The notes: generated from the letters alone by a model not told the origin. 32,388 nucleotides of DNA from Lentzea aerocolonigenes (GCF_000955955.1 NZ_JYJG01000290.1:1-32388), one strand, 5' to 3'. Positions 1 to 7,468 are shown, counted from the stretch's first letter. Numbers and translations are program-made.

Positions 1-1
1 G

Positions 2-538
2 GCGCACCCGGACGTGTTCGACGTGCTGCTGCAGGTCCTCGACGACGGCCGCCTGACCGACGGTCAGGGCCGGACCGTGGACTTCCGCAACACGATCCTG
101 GTGCTCACGTCGAACCTGGGCTCTCAGGTCATCGCCAACCCGTCGCTGACGGAGGTGGAGCGCAAGGACGCCGTGATGGGGGTGGTGCAGCGGCACTTCA
201 AGCCGGAGTTCCTGAACCGGCTCGACGACGTCGTGGTGTTCCACGCGCTGGCGACCGAGGAACTCACGTCCATTGTGGACATCCAGATCGCTCGCCTCGC
301 CGACCGCCTGGCGGCCCGCCGGCTTTCCCTGGACGTGACGGCATCGGCGCGCGACTGGTTGGCGCTCAACGGTTTCGACCCGGTGTACGGTGCCCGGCCG
401 TTGCGCCGGCTGGTGCAGTCGGCGATCGGTGACCAGCTCGCCAAGGAGCTGCTGGCCGGTGAGGTTCGGGACGGCGACACGGTTCGGGTCGACGTGCTGG
501 ACGACAACTCGGGCCTGATCGTGGGCCGTACCGCGTGA
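2..538 (+). CDS. clpB: ClpB disaggregase, C-terminal part (5' truncated by window edge)
   Basis: This is the C-terminal end of the AAA+ chaperone ClpB, a hexameric cytosolic disaggregase that works with DnaK to rescue aggregated proteins. The frame is open from base 2, so the gene enters from outside the window. The first residues (AHPDVFDVLLQVLDDGRLTD) are the Walker B region of the second nucleotide-binding domain. TSNLGS (sensor 1) and the FKPEFLNRLDD segment with its arginine finger follow. GARPLRRLVQ near residue 130 is the sensor 2 motif of the D2 small domain, and the end has the usual ClpB D2-small fold. Translation stops at 536-538. Identification is firm; the NBD1 and middle domains are not visible here. 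Confidence 0.96.
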   Translation, partial: AHPDVFDVLLQVLDDGRLTDGQGRTVDFRNTILVLTSNLGSQVIANPSLTEVERKDAVMGVVQRHFKPEFLNRLDDVVVFHALATEELTSIVDIQIARLADRLAARRLSLDVTASARDWLALNGFDPVYGARPLRRLVQSAIGDQLAKELLAGEVRDGDTVRVDVLDDNSGLIVGRTA

Positions 539-552
539 CCTCGAATCCCCTG

Positions 553-576
553 CGAGACCTGTAGGTTGGGGTCTCG
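553..576. promoter_or_regulatory. 7-bp inverted repeat around a -10 box before the 576 gene
   Basis: CGAGACC (553-559) and GGTCTCG (570-576) are perfect inverted repeats separated by 10 nt. The spacer holds TAGGTT (562-567), a plausible -10 hexamer lying 8 nt before the GTG start at 576. The arrangement could be an operator over a leaderless promoter or a weak hairpin after clpB. No run of T follows it, so a terminator role is less likely. Confidence 0.35.
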
Positions 577-959
577 TGGGGGATTTTCGCTATGTCCGGT
601 ACCAGGCGACCGAGTCCAACGCCCGCGGCCACTTCACCGGGGTCTTCGGGCTGGCGAACGGCTTGCGTCGGCGCGGTGAACTCACCGACGAGCAAGAAGC
701 GTTCGTGAGCACCAACAATGCCTGGTACGACGCGGCCTACACCGATCCCTCGACGGTCGATGCGACCGTCTACGACCGCGAGGTCAATCCCGGTGCCCGC
801 GCGTGGTTCAAGGCTGAGGCGACGCACCTGATGGAACGCCTGCCCGGCTACCTGGAGATTCTCGACGCGCACGGCGTGAAATGGCAGCGCGTGGAGTCCG
901 ACGATCCCGGCCGCGTCGTCTACGAGGACGCGGACCAGGTCGTCGTCGTACCTCATTAA
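576..959 (+). CDS. Conserved hypothetical protein, 127 aa
   Basis: I do not recognise a named domain. The protein is soluble, acidic and has no signal peptide or membrane segment. It is rich in aromatic residues (FRYVRYQ at the start, NNAWYDAAYTDP near residue 48). The GTG start at 576 is chosen because the preceding TAGGTT -10 box fits a leaderless transcript and no better in-frame start exists. It sits 37 nt after clpB on the same strand and 37 nt before the ArsR fusion gene, so it may be transcribed with either. Coding bias and a complete frame support a real gene; no function can be given. Confidence 0.7.
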   Translation: MGDFRYVRYQATESNARGHFTGVFGLANGLRRRGELTDEQEAFVSTNNAWYDAAYTDPSTVDATVYDREVNPGARAWFKAEATHLMERLPGYLEILDAHGVKWQRVESDDPGRVVYEDADQVVVVPH

Positions 960-996
960 CCAGTGCATCAAGCTGGATTGATGTATCGTCGGCGAC

Positions 997-1671
997 GTGG
1001 CCGGTGAGACGTTGCCGCTGTTCCTGCGGCTGATGGCAGACCCGCTGCGCTGGCGGCTGGCGTGCGAGCTGGCCGCCGGCGACCGTCGGGTGCGCGAGCT
1101 CGTGGCCGCGGTCGGCCAGCCGCAGAACCTCGTCTCCTACCACCTGCGCCAGCTCAGGGACGCAGGCCTGGTCACCGCGCGGCGGAGCAGTTCGGACGGG
1201 CGGGACACCTACTACCACCTGGACCTCGGGCAATGCGCGCAGGAGCTGGCAGCCACCGGCGACGCCCTCAAAGCCGCAGCGCCCACGGGAAAGCGGGTGT
1301 TGTTCGTCTGCACCGGCAACAGCGGCCGGTCACCCATGGCCGAGGCACTGCTGCGGCACCGGACCGGCGCACATGTGATGAGCGCCGGCAGCCACCCGAA
1401 GCCGTTGCACCCCAGCGCGATCAAGGCGCTGAAGCCGTACGGCATCAAGATCGACCACCAGCCGACGCACCTGGATGATGTGCGCCGCAACCGGTTCGAC
1501 CTCGTGATCAGCCTGTGCGACCGGGTGCGCGAGGTCCTGCCCACCTTCGCCGGGAGGCCGCGGCTGGCCCACTGGAGCATTCCCGATCCCGCGCGCGACC
1601 CCGATCCCGTCACCGCGTTCCAGCGCACCGCCGAAGAGCTCGACGGGCGCATCCGACTCCTGGAGGTCTGA
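997..1671 (+). CDS. ArsR-type HTH fused to low-molecular-weight phosphatase / arsenate reductase
   Basis: Two domains are joined in one 224-residue chain. Residues 8-80 form an ArsR-family winged helix, with the recognition helix around NLVSYHLRQLRDAGLV. Residues 99-220 form a low-molecular-weight tyrosine phosphatase/arsenate reductase (ArsC thioredoxin-coupled type): the P-loop CTGNSGR places the nucleophile at Cys105 and the arginine at Arg111, and IPDP (195-198) supplies the usual acid. Such enzymes reduce arsenate or remove phosphate from tyrosine. The fusion suggests a sensor-regulator linked to its own enzyme, perhaps for arsenic, but no efflux pump gene is nearby. The start is GTG at 997, 7 nt after a TATCGT -10 box, which suggests a leaderless transcript. 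A VOC gene follows after 1 nt. Confidence 0.85.
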   Translation: MAGETLPLFLRLMADPLRWRLACELAAGDRRVRELVAAVGQPQNLVSYHLRQLRDAGLVTARRSSSDGRDTYYHLDLGQCAQELAATGDALKAAAPTGKRVLFVCTGNSGRSPMAEALLRHRTGAHVMSAGSHPKPLHPSAIKALKPYGIKIDHQPTHLDDVRRNRFDLVISLCDRVREVLPTFAGRPRLAHWSIPDPARDPDPVTAFQRTAEELDGRIRLLEV

Positions 1672-1672
1672 G

Positions 1673-2047
1673 ATGACCACCGATCTCGTGAGCGTGCGGT
1701 ACCTCGTCGACGACGTGGAAGCCTCGCTCGCCTTCTACACCGAGAACCTCGGGTTCACGGTCAACACGAACTTCGCGCCCGCGTTCGCCGACGTCGTCCG
1801 CGGCAACCTGCGGCTGTTGCTGAGCGGGCCGACCAGCTCGGCGGGCCGGGAGATGCCCGACGGCACCAAGCCCGGCCCCGGCGGCTGGAACCGCATCCAC
1901 CTGATCGTCGACGACATCGCGGCGGAAGTGGACCGCCTCAACGGGAAAGTCCGGTTCCGCAGCGACGTCGTGAAGGGGCCGGGTGGTCAGCAGATCGTGC
2001 TCGACGACCCGTCCGGCAACCCGATCGAGCTGTTCCAGCCCGCCTGA
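1673..2047 (+). CDS. VOC family protein (glyoxalase / extradiol dioxygenase fold)
   Basis: This 124-residue protein has the vicinal oxygen chelate fold of two paired beta-alpha-beta-beta-beta modules. VRYLVDDVEASLAFYTENLG opens the first module, and DDPSGNPIELFQP at residues 110-122 is the typical C-terminal motif with a metal-ligand glutamate. Related proteins include glyoxalase I, bleomycin and fosfomycin resistance proteins; the substrate cannot be told here. The ATG lies 1 nt after the ArsR-fusion stop and is preceded by GGAGG at 1662-1666, so the two are almost certainly one operon. In ars loci, VOC proteins such as ArsI cleave C-As bonds; the conserved cysteine pair of ArsI is not evident here, so that role is only a thought. 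Confidence 0.85.
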   Translation: MTTDLVSVRYLVDDVEASLAFYTENLGFTVNTNFAPAFADVVRGNLRLLLSGPTSSAGREMPDGTKPGPGGWNRIHLIVDDIAAEVDRLNGKVRFRSDVVKGPGGQQIVLDDPSGNPIELFQPA

Positions 2048-2049
2048 GC

Positions 2050-3213
2050 TCACCAGGTGACGGGCAGCGAGACCAGCGCGCGGACGTTGCACTCCATCCG
2101 GTACGTCAGCGACGACTCGTCGACGGCGAGCCTCAGGCCGGGGAACCGCTGGAGCACCGACGTCAGCGCGATCCGCAGCTCCAGCTTCGCCAGCTGCGCA
2201 CCCAGGCAGTAGTGCGGCCCGAAGCCCATCGCGAGCGGCGCCGCGTCATCGCGACCGACATCCAGCCGGTCCGGATCCGGGAACACCGAAGGATCCCGGT
2301 TGGCGGACGAGAGCACCGGCAGCACCGCGGCACCGGCGGGCAGCCGCACGCCGTCCAACTCGACGGCCTCGGTCGTGACGCGCGGCAGGGTCGCGGCCAT
2401 CAGCCGGGAGAACCGCAGCAGCTCGTCGACCGCGGTACCCATCAGCGTCGGGTCGTCGATCAACCGCTGCATCTCCGCCGGGTGGCGCAGCAGCGTCAGC
2501 AGCGAGTTGCCCAGCTGGTTGACGGTCGTGTCGTGCCCGGCGGCCAGCAGCATCTGCAGGTTCGCCAGCAGCTCGGACGACGTCAGGTGCCCGCCCTCGT
2601 CGTGTGCCAGCACGAGCGCGGTGATCAGCTTGCCGTCCGGGCGAAGGCGCTTCTCCTCCACCAGGTCGGCGAGGTAGCCCTGCACCTCGTGCTCGACCTC
2701 GCGCAGCTCCTCCTGCGTGAGACGCCCGGTCATCAGGCGCCCGGTCCAGCGCCGGATGTCCGGCGCGTCGGAGTAGGGCGCTCCGAGCAGCTCGCAGATC
2801 ACCATCGTCGGCAGCGGCACGCACAACCCGCTGACCAGGTCCACCGGCGACTCGTCGAGCAAGGAGTCGACGATCTCCTGGACGCGCGGTTCCAGCAACG
2901 CGACCATGCGCGGGCTGAACGCGGAGGCCACGAGCTTGCGGGTGCGGGCATGACGCCGGCCCTCCATCGAGGTGAGGACCAGCGGGTTCGCGGCGGACGG
3001 CAGGGTGACCGGGCCACCGGGGCGGGTGGCCTCCTCGCGGCTGAAGCGCGGATCGGTGAGGACCTGCTTGCAGGCGGCGTAGGACAGGGCCAGCCAGATC
3101 TCGATCGGTCCCATCGTGGCGGGCACGACGGGACCGCGTCTGGCGAGGAGTTCCTGGGCTTCCGGTTCGTTGTCCAACGACCGGTCGGTGGTGAACGGGA
3201 ACGTGGCGGACAT
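2050..3213 (-). CDS. Cytochrome P450
   Basis: A soluble bacterial cytochrome P450 of 387 residues, a heme monooxygenase needing ferredoxin partners that are not in this window. The I-helix oxygen-binding motif AAGHDTT is at 224-230, the K-helix ExxR is Glu264-Arg267 (ELLR), and the heme-binding loop FGPHYCLG puts the thiolate ligand at Cys336. The family normally begins with a short lead such as M-x-FPF, so the ATG at 3213 is preferred. An in-frame GTG at 3276 would add 21 Arg-rich residues. Class is like the CYP105/CYP107 biosynthetic or xenobiotic P450s, but no pathway genes adjoin. It converges on the VOC gene with a 2-nt gap. Confidence 0.93.
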   Translation of the reverse strand: MSATFPFTTDRSLDNEPEAQELLARRGPVVPATMGPIEIWLALSYAACKQVLTDPRFSREEATRPGGPVTLPSAANPLVLTSMEGRRHARTRKLVASAFSPRMVALLEPRVQEIVDSLLDESPVDLVSGLCVPLPTMVICELLGAPYSDAPDIRRWTGRLMTGRLTQEELREVEHEVQGYLADLVEEKRLRPDGKLITALVLAHDEGGHLTSSELLANLQMLLAAGHDTTVNQLGNSLLTLLRHPAEMQRLIDDPTLMGTAVDELLRFSRLMAATLPRVTTEAVELDGVRLPAGAAVLPVLSSANRDPSVFPDPDRLDVGRDDAAPLAMGFGPHYCLGAQLAKLELRIALTSVLQRFPGLRLAVDESSLTYRMECNVRALVSLPVTW

Positions 3214-3301
3214 GCCCTGAACCACGTCGAATCGGCGCGCCCAGTTCACGACTCGCGGAAGTGATCTTCGTTCCACCGGCTGGACCCACTACGCTTCAGC
3301 T

Positions 3302-4036
3302 GTGGGCATACCGGCGTGGGTCTGGTTCACCGTCGCCGCGGTGGCGGGCGTGGCGGGGTTCGCCCTGCTCGCGACCGACCGGGCGCAACGAACCGCGCGT
3401 AATCGTGAACGGCGCCGTTGGGCTGCCCTGCGCGGCTGGCAGTTCGAGGAGACAGACCACGTTCTGCCGACTCGCTGGGAAGCGGGAGCCATCGCCTACT
3501 ACGGCACCGGGCTCGCCCGTGACGTGGTCGCGGGCTCGACCTTCACCGCGGACGGGCGCAGGCAGGTCTACGTGCTCGACCACGAGACCGGCGGCAAGGT
3601 CAACTCCGTGCTGGTCGGCGTGCGCTGCCGCAGAGCGCTGTCGGTGGTGATCGAGCTCTGGCTGTCGACAGTGCCGTTCCAGCGCGACAACGACAAGATG
3701 CCGATGCCGGACCTGCTCGGTCCGGTGGGGTCGCGCTACGCGTTCGTCACGGACGTCCCGGCCGCTCGCAAGATCATCACGCCCGACCTGATCGACGCCG
3801 CCGAGGAGATCGGTGGCGACGTCACGGTCGTCTGGCTGGAGAACGACTGGGTGCTGGCCGCCGCGCCGCCGAACTCGTCGCCCGCGCGCCTGGAGCGGCT
3901 GCTGCGCGACATCGGTGAGCTGGCGGACGTCATCGACCCGTTCGACCCGGACCCCTCCGAGCACGAGGAACCCGTGGCGGAGGACGACGAGGGCGGCGAG
4001 GTCTACCGCCCGTCGTTCGGCCGCAAGCAGCCGTAA
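3302..4036 (+). CDS. Membrane-anchored hypothetical protein, 244 aa
   Basis: The first 25 residues form a single hydrophobic helix (WVWFTVAAVAGVAGFALLAT) followed by an Arg-rich stretch (RAQRTARNRERRRW). This suggests an N-terminal anchor with the body in the cytosol by the positive-inside rule. The body is mixed alpha/beta, and the tail after residue 215 is acidic (DPFDPDPSEHEEPVAEDDEGG) before a basic end. I recognise no catalytic motif. The start is GTG at 3302, 6 nt after TACGCT, which fits a leaderless promoter divergent from the P450. By position it could correspond to the secreted/anchored unknown gene near pyrE in mycobacteria, but that is unverified. Confidence 0.75.
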   Translation: MGIPAWVWFTVAAVAGVAGFALLATDRAQRTARNRERRRWAALRGWQFEETDHVLPTRWEAGAIAYYGTGLARDVVAGSTFTADGRRQVYVLDHETGGKVNSVLVGVRCRRALSVVIELWLSTVPFQRDNDKMPMPDLLGPVGSRYAFVTDVPAARKIITPDLIDAAEEIGGDVTVVWLENDWVLAAAPPNSSPARLERLLRDIGELADVIDPFDPDPSEHEEPVAEDDEGGEVYRPSFGRKQP

Positions 4037-4131
4037 CCGAGCTTTCCTCGTAACACAGGGTGAGACACAAGTCTGGCTACCGTCTGTCCACAGGTCGCTG
4101 CCAGCGGTATTCCAAACCGTCACCAAAGTGG

Positions 4132-4147
4132 TGTGAGCTAGGTCACA
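4132..4147. promoter_or_regulatory. CRP/GlxR-type operator
   Basis: The 16-mer TGTGAGCTAGGTCACA matches the GlxR/CRP consensus TGTGAnnTAnnTCACA at all 12 specified positions. It lies 85 nt before the ATG of the small LAYTG protein at 4233, in a 196-nt gap downstream of the gene ending at 4036. This gap is unusually A+T rich for the window. Actinobacterial CRP-like regulators (GlxR, Cmr, Rv3676) bind this sequence with cAMP. The site is seen directly; the regulator and effect are inferred. Confidence 0.7.
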
Positions 4148-4232
4148 CTTCACTCTGTGTAAAACATTCGCAGATGATTCAGATACTCCCTGCGTAAGCG
4201 TCGTGTCCCCGAACCCCCCGGAGGGAATCACG

Positions 4233-4409
4233 ATGTACGGAGGAAAAGTTGCCGCACCCGTAGCCGTTGCGGGCACGGCGTCCACTGTGACGCTGGCTTA
4301 CACGGGTGCGTCGGTCGGCTGGTTGCTGGCGGGCGGAGTCGCTCTGGTCGTTTCGGGCCTCGCGCTGCGCCTCATGGTTCTTCGTCGCCCGGCGAAGAAC
4401 GGCGCGTGA
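4233..4409 (+). CDS. 58-residue protein ending in a sortase-E-like LAYTG sorting signal
   Basis: The protein is almost nothing but a cell-wall sorting signal. A 20-residue Ala/Val/Thr-rich lead is followed by LAYTG (21-25), a hydrophobic helix (about 27-50) and a basic tail (RRPAKNGA). LAxTG is the preferred pentapeptide of class E sortases in high-GC Gram-positive bacteria. The start is fixed by GGAGGG at 4220-4225, 7 nt before the ATG; an in-frame GTG at 4203 lacks this. The N-terminus has only one lysine and no clear signal-peptide cleavage site, so export may instead use the C-terminal helix as a tail anchor. A perfect CRP/GlxR-type site lies upstream. No sortase gene is in the window. 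Confidence 0.7.
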   Translation: MYGGKVAAPVAVAGTASTVTLAYTGASVGWLLAGGVALVVSGLALRLMVLRRPAKNGA

Positions 4410-4459
4410 TCATCGGCGTGCTTCCGACCCCGGCCTAGACCCGACTACCGTGCGGTGGC

Positions 4460-5233
4460 ATGCCAACCGCACTGGTGACCGGATCGACCGTCGGGATCGG
4501 GGCCGCCTTCGCCCGCAGGCTCGCCGCCGAGGGATACGACCTCGTACTGGTGGCGCGCACCGCGTCCGCGCTCGAGGAGTTCGCGAAGCAGCTGCACGAC
4601 CGCCACGGCGTCAACGTGGACGTGCTGCCCGCCGACCTCAGCGACAAGGCTGACCGGGCCAAGGTCGAGGCGCGCCTCGCCGAGTCGGCCGTCGACCTCC
4701 TCGTCAACAACGCCGGCTTCGCCAACACCGGTGAGTTCTTCGCCGCCGACATCGAGAAGCTGCAGGCCCAGCTGGACGTCAACGTCGCCACGGTGCTCAG
4801 GCTGAGCCGGGCCGCGATCCCCGCCATGATGGCGCGCGGCAAGGGCGACGTGATCAACGTGTCCAGCGTCGCCAGCTTCCTGCCCGGCCGCGGCACCAGC
4901 TACAGCGCCGACAAGGCGTGGGTCACGACGTTCTCCGAGGGCATGAACCTCGCGGCCGAGGGTTCCGGCGTGCGGATCATGGCTCTGTGCCCCGGTTTCG
5001 TGCGCACCGAGTTCCACAAGCGCGCGAACATCGACATGTCCAAGACGCCGAGCTGGCTCTACGTCGACGCCGACAGGTTGGTGCACGAGGCCCTGCGCGA
5101 CCTGCGCCGCGGCAAGCCGCTGTCCATTCCCGGCCTGCAGTACAAGGCCATCGTGACGATCACGCGGCTGCTCCCGCGCCCTCTGGTGCGCAGGTTGGCG
5201 TCCCGGTTCGCCGGCGGCCGCGGCCGGACGTGA
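4460..5233 (+). CDS. Short-chain dehydrogenase/reductase
   Basis: A classical SDR of 257 residues that should oxidise or reduce a hydroxyl/keto group with NAD(P). It has the glycine-rich cofactor loop TGSTVGIG (near residue 7), NNAG (about 88-91), a catalytic Ser in NVSSVASF and the YSADK catalytic Tyr/Lys pair near 152-156. The sequence resembles the DltE/YqjQ-like group. The C-terminus is basic and somewhat hydrophobic ([15 protein letters not shown]), possibly membrane-associating. ATG at 4460 follows TACCGT (4446-4451) by 8 nt, suggesting a leaderless transcript. The type VII-like cassette begins 37 nt downstream on the same strand, so read-through is possible. Confidence 0.9.
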   Translation: MPTALVTGSTVGIGAAFARRLAAEGYDLVLVARTASALEEFAKQLHDRHGVNVDVLPADLSDKADRAKVEARLAESAVDLLVNNAGFANTGEFFAADIEKLQAQLDVNVATVLRLSRAAIPAMMARGKGDVINVSSVASFLPGRGTSYSADKAWVTTFSEGMNLAAEGSGVRIMALCPGFVRTEFHKRANIDMSKTPSWLYVDADRLVHEALRDLRRGKPLSIPGLQYKAIVTITRLLPRPLVRRLASRFAGGRGRT

Positions 5234-5270
5234 TCGGAACCAATCGGACCAAAGGCGCGTCGGAGCCCTC

Positions 5271-5585
5271 GTGAGTGAACAGTTCCACGTCGTGCCGGAC
5301 GAGCTGCGCGGATACAGCGAGCTGCTGGACCGCAACGCCCAGCACTTCCTGACCATCAAGGACCACGCGATCTCCAAGGGCGGTGACACCAGCGGGTTCA
5401 CCGGCCTGCTGACGTTGCTGCACCCCGTCGTGACGGGCGTCGCGAACCTCTACGGGGAGACGCTGGACTTCGCGAACAAGATGATGCTCAAGGACTCCGA
5501 CGCGCTTCAGAAGACCGCGGACACCTACGAGAAGGTCGACCTCCACGGCGTCCAGCTCATGCAGCAGGCCGGAGGTGGCCGATGA
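5271..5585 (+). CDS. EspC-like type VII secretion target
   Basis: A 104-residue all-helical protein starting SEQFHVVPDELRGYSELLD, which matches the EspC/DUF2580 (ESX-1 secretion-associated) family pattern FxVxPxxL followed by a helix-turn-helix hairpin. The family members are small substrates or partners of type VII secretion. There is no signal peptide, as expected. The GTG start has GGAG at 5262-5265. Its stop overlaps the next start as ATGA, so it is translationally coupled to the WXG100-like gene. No EccA-E, mycosin or EspG gene is seen, so the machinery must be elsewhere. Confidence 0.75.
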   Translation: MSEQFHVVPDELRGYSELLDRNAQHFLTIKDHAISKGGDTSGFTGLLTLLHPVVTGVANLYGETLDFANKMMLKDSDALQKTADTYEKVDLHGVQLMQQAGGGR

Positions 5586-6478
5586 CCACGGCATACGCGG
5601 ATGTGCAGGATCCCTCGGCCGCGCTGAACGCCGCGGCTGAGGACCGCCCTGGCCGGCAGACCACCAAGGAGCTGATGGAAGCTGCCGGGTGGAAGCTGCA
5701 GGGCGTCAACTGGATCTACGAGAAGGTCACCGGCGAGAACCTGATCGAGGCGCTGATCACCCCGTTGGTCGGCGACTTCGAGAAGATCGACGCCAACGCC
5801 AACGCGTGGGACCAGGTCGCCAAGGCGCTGGACTCCGTGCGGCACAACGTCGGCGAGGGCGTCGGTCAGCTCAACCCGCACTGGAACGGCTCCGCTGCGC
5901 AGGGTTTCGAACGCCGCATGGACACCATGTGGGTCGTCGCGATCGAGGCGGACTCCCAGGTCGCCCGGATCATCGGCAACAAGTTCCAGTCGATGGCGTC
6001 GGCGTGCCGTTCGGCCACGAAGATCGCCTTGTTCCTGCTGGACAAGCTCTGCACCATGCTGCTCGAGGCGGCGATGACCGCGGTGATCCCGGTCGTCGGC
6101 TGGGGCCGCGCGGTGTGGATGGTCTACGACGCGATCCAGGTCGTCGACGCGATCCGCAAGATCATCCAGTCGATCATGACGCTGATCGAGGGCGTCAAGG
6201 GCATGGTCGACGGCATCGTGGCGATGGGCACGGCGCTGATGAAGCTCAAGGACGTCCAGGACGTCAACGACTTCCTGGACGTCGTCGACGGTGTGCAGGA
6301 CGGCAAGCAGAAGTTCGACAACGGCAAGTCCGCCGCGAAGTCCGGTGCGATCGGTGTCGGCCTGGGTGCCTACAGCCTCGGCAAGGCCGGTTCCGCGGCT
6401 TCCGGGCGCGGGACCCCCGCACCTGCGCCCGCCCCGGCTCCTGCTCCTGCTCCTGCTCCCAGTGGCGGTCAGCAGTGA
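5582..6478 (+). CDS. WXG100-like type VII secreted protein with hydrophobic centre and Pro-Ala tail
   Basis: The 298-residue protein has a helical N-terminal WXG100/PPE-like part with the W-x-G turn in HWNGSAAQGF (about 101-110). The central part (about 150-225) contains long hydrophobic or amphipathic helices such as LLEAAMTAVIPVVGWGRAVW and repeated IQSIMTLIEGVKGMVDGIVA. The C-terminal 20 residues are an Ala-Pro repeat followed by SGGQQ. This is longer than canonical WXG100 (about 100 aa) and resembles effector-like members with a membrane-active middle. It starts by ATGA overlap with the EspC-like gene and ends by GTGA overlap with the third gene. No nuclease, deaminase or other toxin motif is visible. 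Confidence 0.75.
   Translation: MTTAYADVQDPSAALNAAAEDRPGRQTTKELMEAAGWKLQGVNWIYEKVTGENLIEALITPLVGDFEKIDANANAWDQVAKALDSVRHNVGEGVGQLNPHWNGSAAQGFERRMDTMWVVAIEADSQVARIIGNKFQSMASACRSATKIALFLLDKLCTMLLEAAMTAVIPVVGWGRAVWMVYDAIQVVDAIRKIIQSIMTLIEGVKGMVDGIVAMGTALMKLKDVQDVNDFLDVVDGVQDGKQKFDNGKSAAKSGAIGVGLGAYSLGKAGSAASGRGTPAPAPAPAPAPAPAPSGGQQ
6418..6460 (+). repeat. Ala-Pro codon repeat (GCTCCT hexamers)
   Basis: The end of the WXG100-like gene contains alternating Pro/Ala codons, including three exact GCTCCT units and a GCTCCC variant at 6437-6460. It encodes a flexible Ala-Pro linker or wall-spanning tail. Short tandem repeats like this can change length by slippage; any change of a whole 6-nt unit keeps the frame. 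Confidence 0.8.
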
Positions 6479-6915
6479 CGTTCCCGTACGACCAAGCGCG
6501 TCTGCAGGCGTTGTTCAACGACGTGGACTCCCGGATCGACGACCTCGGGAAGGTCGCGACGGCCGCGTCACAGGTGCAACGCCGGTCGCGTGGCCTCTCC
6601 GAGCAGGACCTCGCCGAGATCGAACGGTTCGCGAAATCGCCGGGAGCGCCGAAGGAGCTCAAGGACCTCCAGCGGCGCGTCGAGTCGGGCGAGATGTCGT
6701 GGGCCGACGTCGCCTCTGGCCGTGCGGTGAACGACGAGGGCGTGCAGAAGGCGCTCGCCGTCGGTGTACCCGATCTCCAACGCGCCTACCGCGCGATCGA
6801 GGAGGGTCAGGACATCGACGACATCATCGCCTCGGGCACTCCCGCGGCTCGGCCACCTCGTGATGACGACGACGAGGACGACGGCCCCAGCCACTTCCGC
6901 AAGGACGCCTGGTAG
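6475..6915 (+). CDS. Third gene of the type VII-like cassette, unknown partner (146 aa)
   Basis: Starts at GTG 6475, overlapping the previous stop as GTGA; the reading frame is open far upstream, but only this start makes sense of the operon. The product is helical and charged with no membrane segment. TFPYDQARLQALFNDVDSRIDDL forms the first helix, with a heptad-like pattern. The middle (SPGAPKELKDLQRRVESGEMSWADVASG) looks like a small helical domain, and the tail is strongly acidic (RPPRDDDDEDDGPSHFRKDAW). I recognise no named family. The N-terminal pattern is reminiscent of YbaB-like/ESX-associated small proteins, so it may be a chaperone or partner of the WXG100-like protein. It converges on the scramblase-like gene with 1 nt between stops. 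Confidence 0.7.
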   Translation: MTFPYDQARLQALFNDVDSRIDDLGKVATAASQVQRRSRGLSEQDLAEIERFAKSPGAPKELKDLQRRVESGEMSWADVASGRAVNDEGVQKALAVGVPDLQRAYRAIEEGQDIDDIIASGTPAARPPRDDDDEDDGPSHFRKDAW

Positions 6916-6916
6916 G

Positions 6917-7468
6917 TCAGACCGGCCAGTCCACGCCGCCGCTGCTGGTGTGGCTGGTCCCGGTACCCCGAACGACGTCGAAGGCGACCGCGCAGGCGAA
7001 GCCCAGCGAGCGCAACGGCTCGGTGACGGCGGGATTGATCTGGACGTGATCCCGCCGGACCCGCTTGCCGTTGCGCTTGGCGCGCCGGCCGGTCTCGATG
7101 CGAGCGATGTCACCGAAGAGGCACAGCTGCTGACCGTCCGGGTCGTGGAGTGACTGCTGCCACGCGCCGTGCGTCTTGATCGTCCCGATCAACTGCCCCT
7201 GAGGCGTGCTCACGCGCACGTGCGGCCGTCGCCCGAAGCTCTTGCTGATGCGCATCATCGGCTGTCCGGTGGGCGCCACGACGTCGAGATCGAACGTCGT
7301 CCAGCCGGAGAAACCGGTGTGGCGCAACGGACGCTGCACACCCGGTCCACTCCGCTCGCGAACCACCGCGACCGGTGCGTCGTGCTCGTCGAACACCTCC
7401 ACCCGGTAGTGCGGCCGGAACAACAGGCTCGTGAACGTCCACGGCTGTTCGACGAAGAGGGTGCCCAC
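6917..7468 (-). CDS. LURP-one/phospholipid scramblase-like protein
   Basis: A 183-residue beta-rich protein with the layout of the LURP-one-related/scramblase superfamily (Tubby-like beta-barrel). It starts with a short motif (TLFVEQPWTFTSLLFRPHYRVEVFD), then has repeated beta strands with phrases such as PVAVVRER, PMMRISKSFGRRPHVRVSTPQGQLIGTI and DPDGQQLCLF. The function in bacteria is unknown; the family name derives from eukaryotic scramblases and does not prove lipid transport. The GTG start at 7468 is 8 nt from a TACCCT -10 box (minus strand), so it appears leaderless. It is divergent from pyrE. Confidence 0.65.
   Translation of the reverse strand: MGTLFVEQPWTFTSLLFRPHYRVEVFDEHDAPVAVVRERSGPGVQRPLRHTGFSGWTTFDLDVVAPTGQPMMRISKSFGRRPHVRVSTPQGQLIGTIKTHGAWQQSLHDPDGQQLCLFGDIARIETGRRAKRNGKRVRRDHVQINPAVTEPLRSLGFACAVAFDVVRGTGTSHTSSGGVDWPV

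Noticed and set aside
3214..3276. N-terminal extension of the P450
   Set aside because: The extra 21 Arg-rich residues from GTG 3276 are unlike the short leads of bacterial P450s.
6418..6460. CRISPR or satellite-like array
   Set aside because: It is a short in-frame Ala-Pro codon repeat inside a gene, with no spacers.
5689..6474. Upstream extension of the third type VII cassette gene
   Set aside because: It is the out-of-frame translation of the WXG100-like gene; the GTGA junction at 6475 fits an operon.
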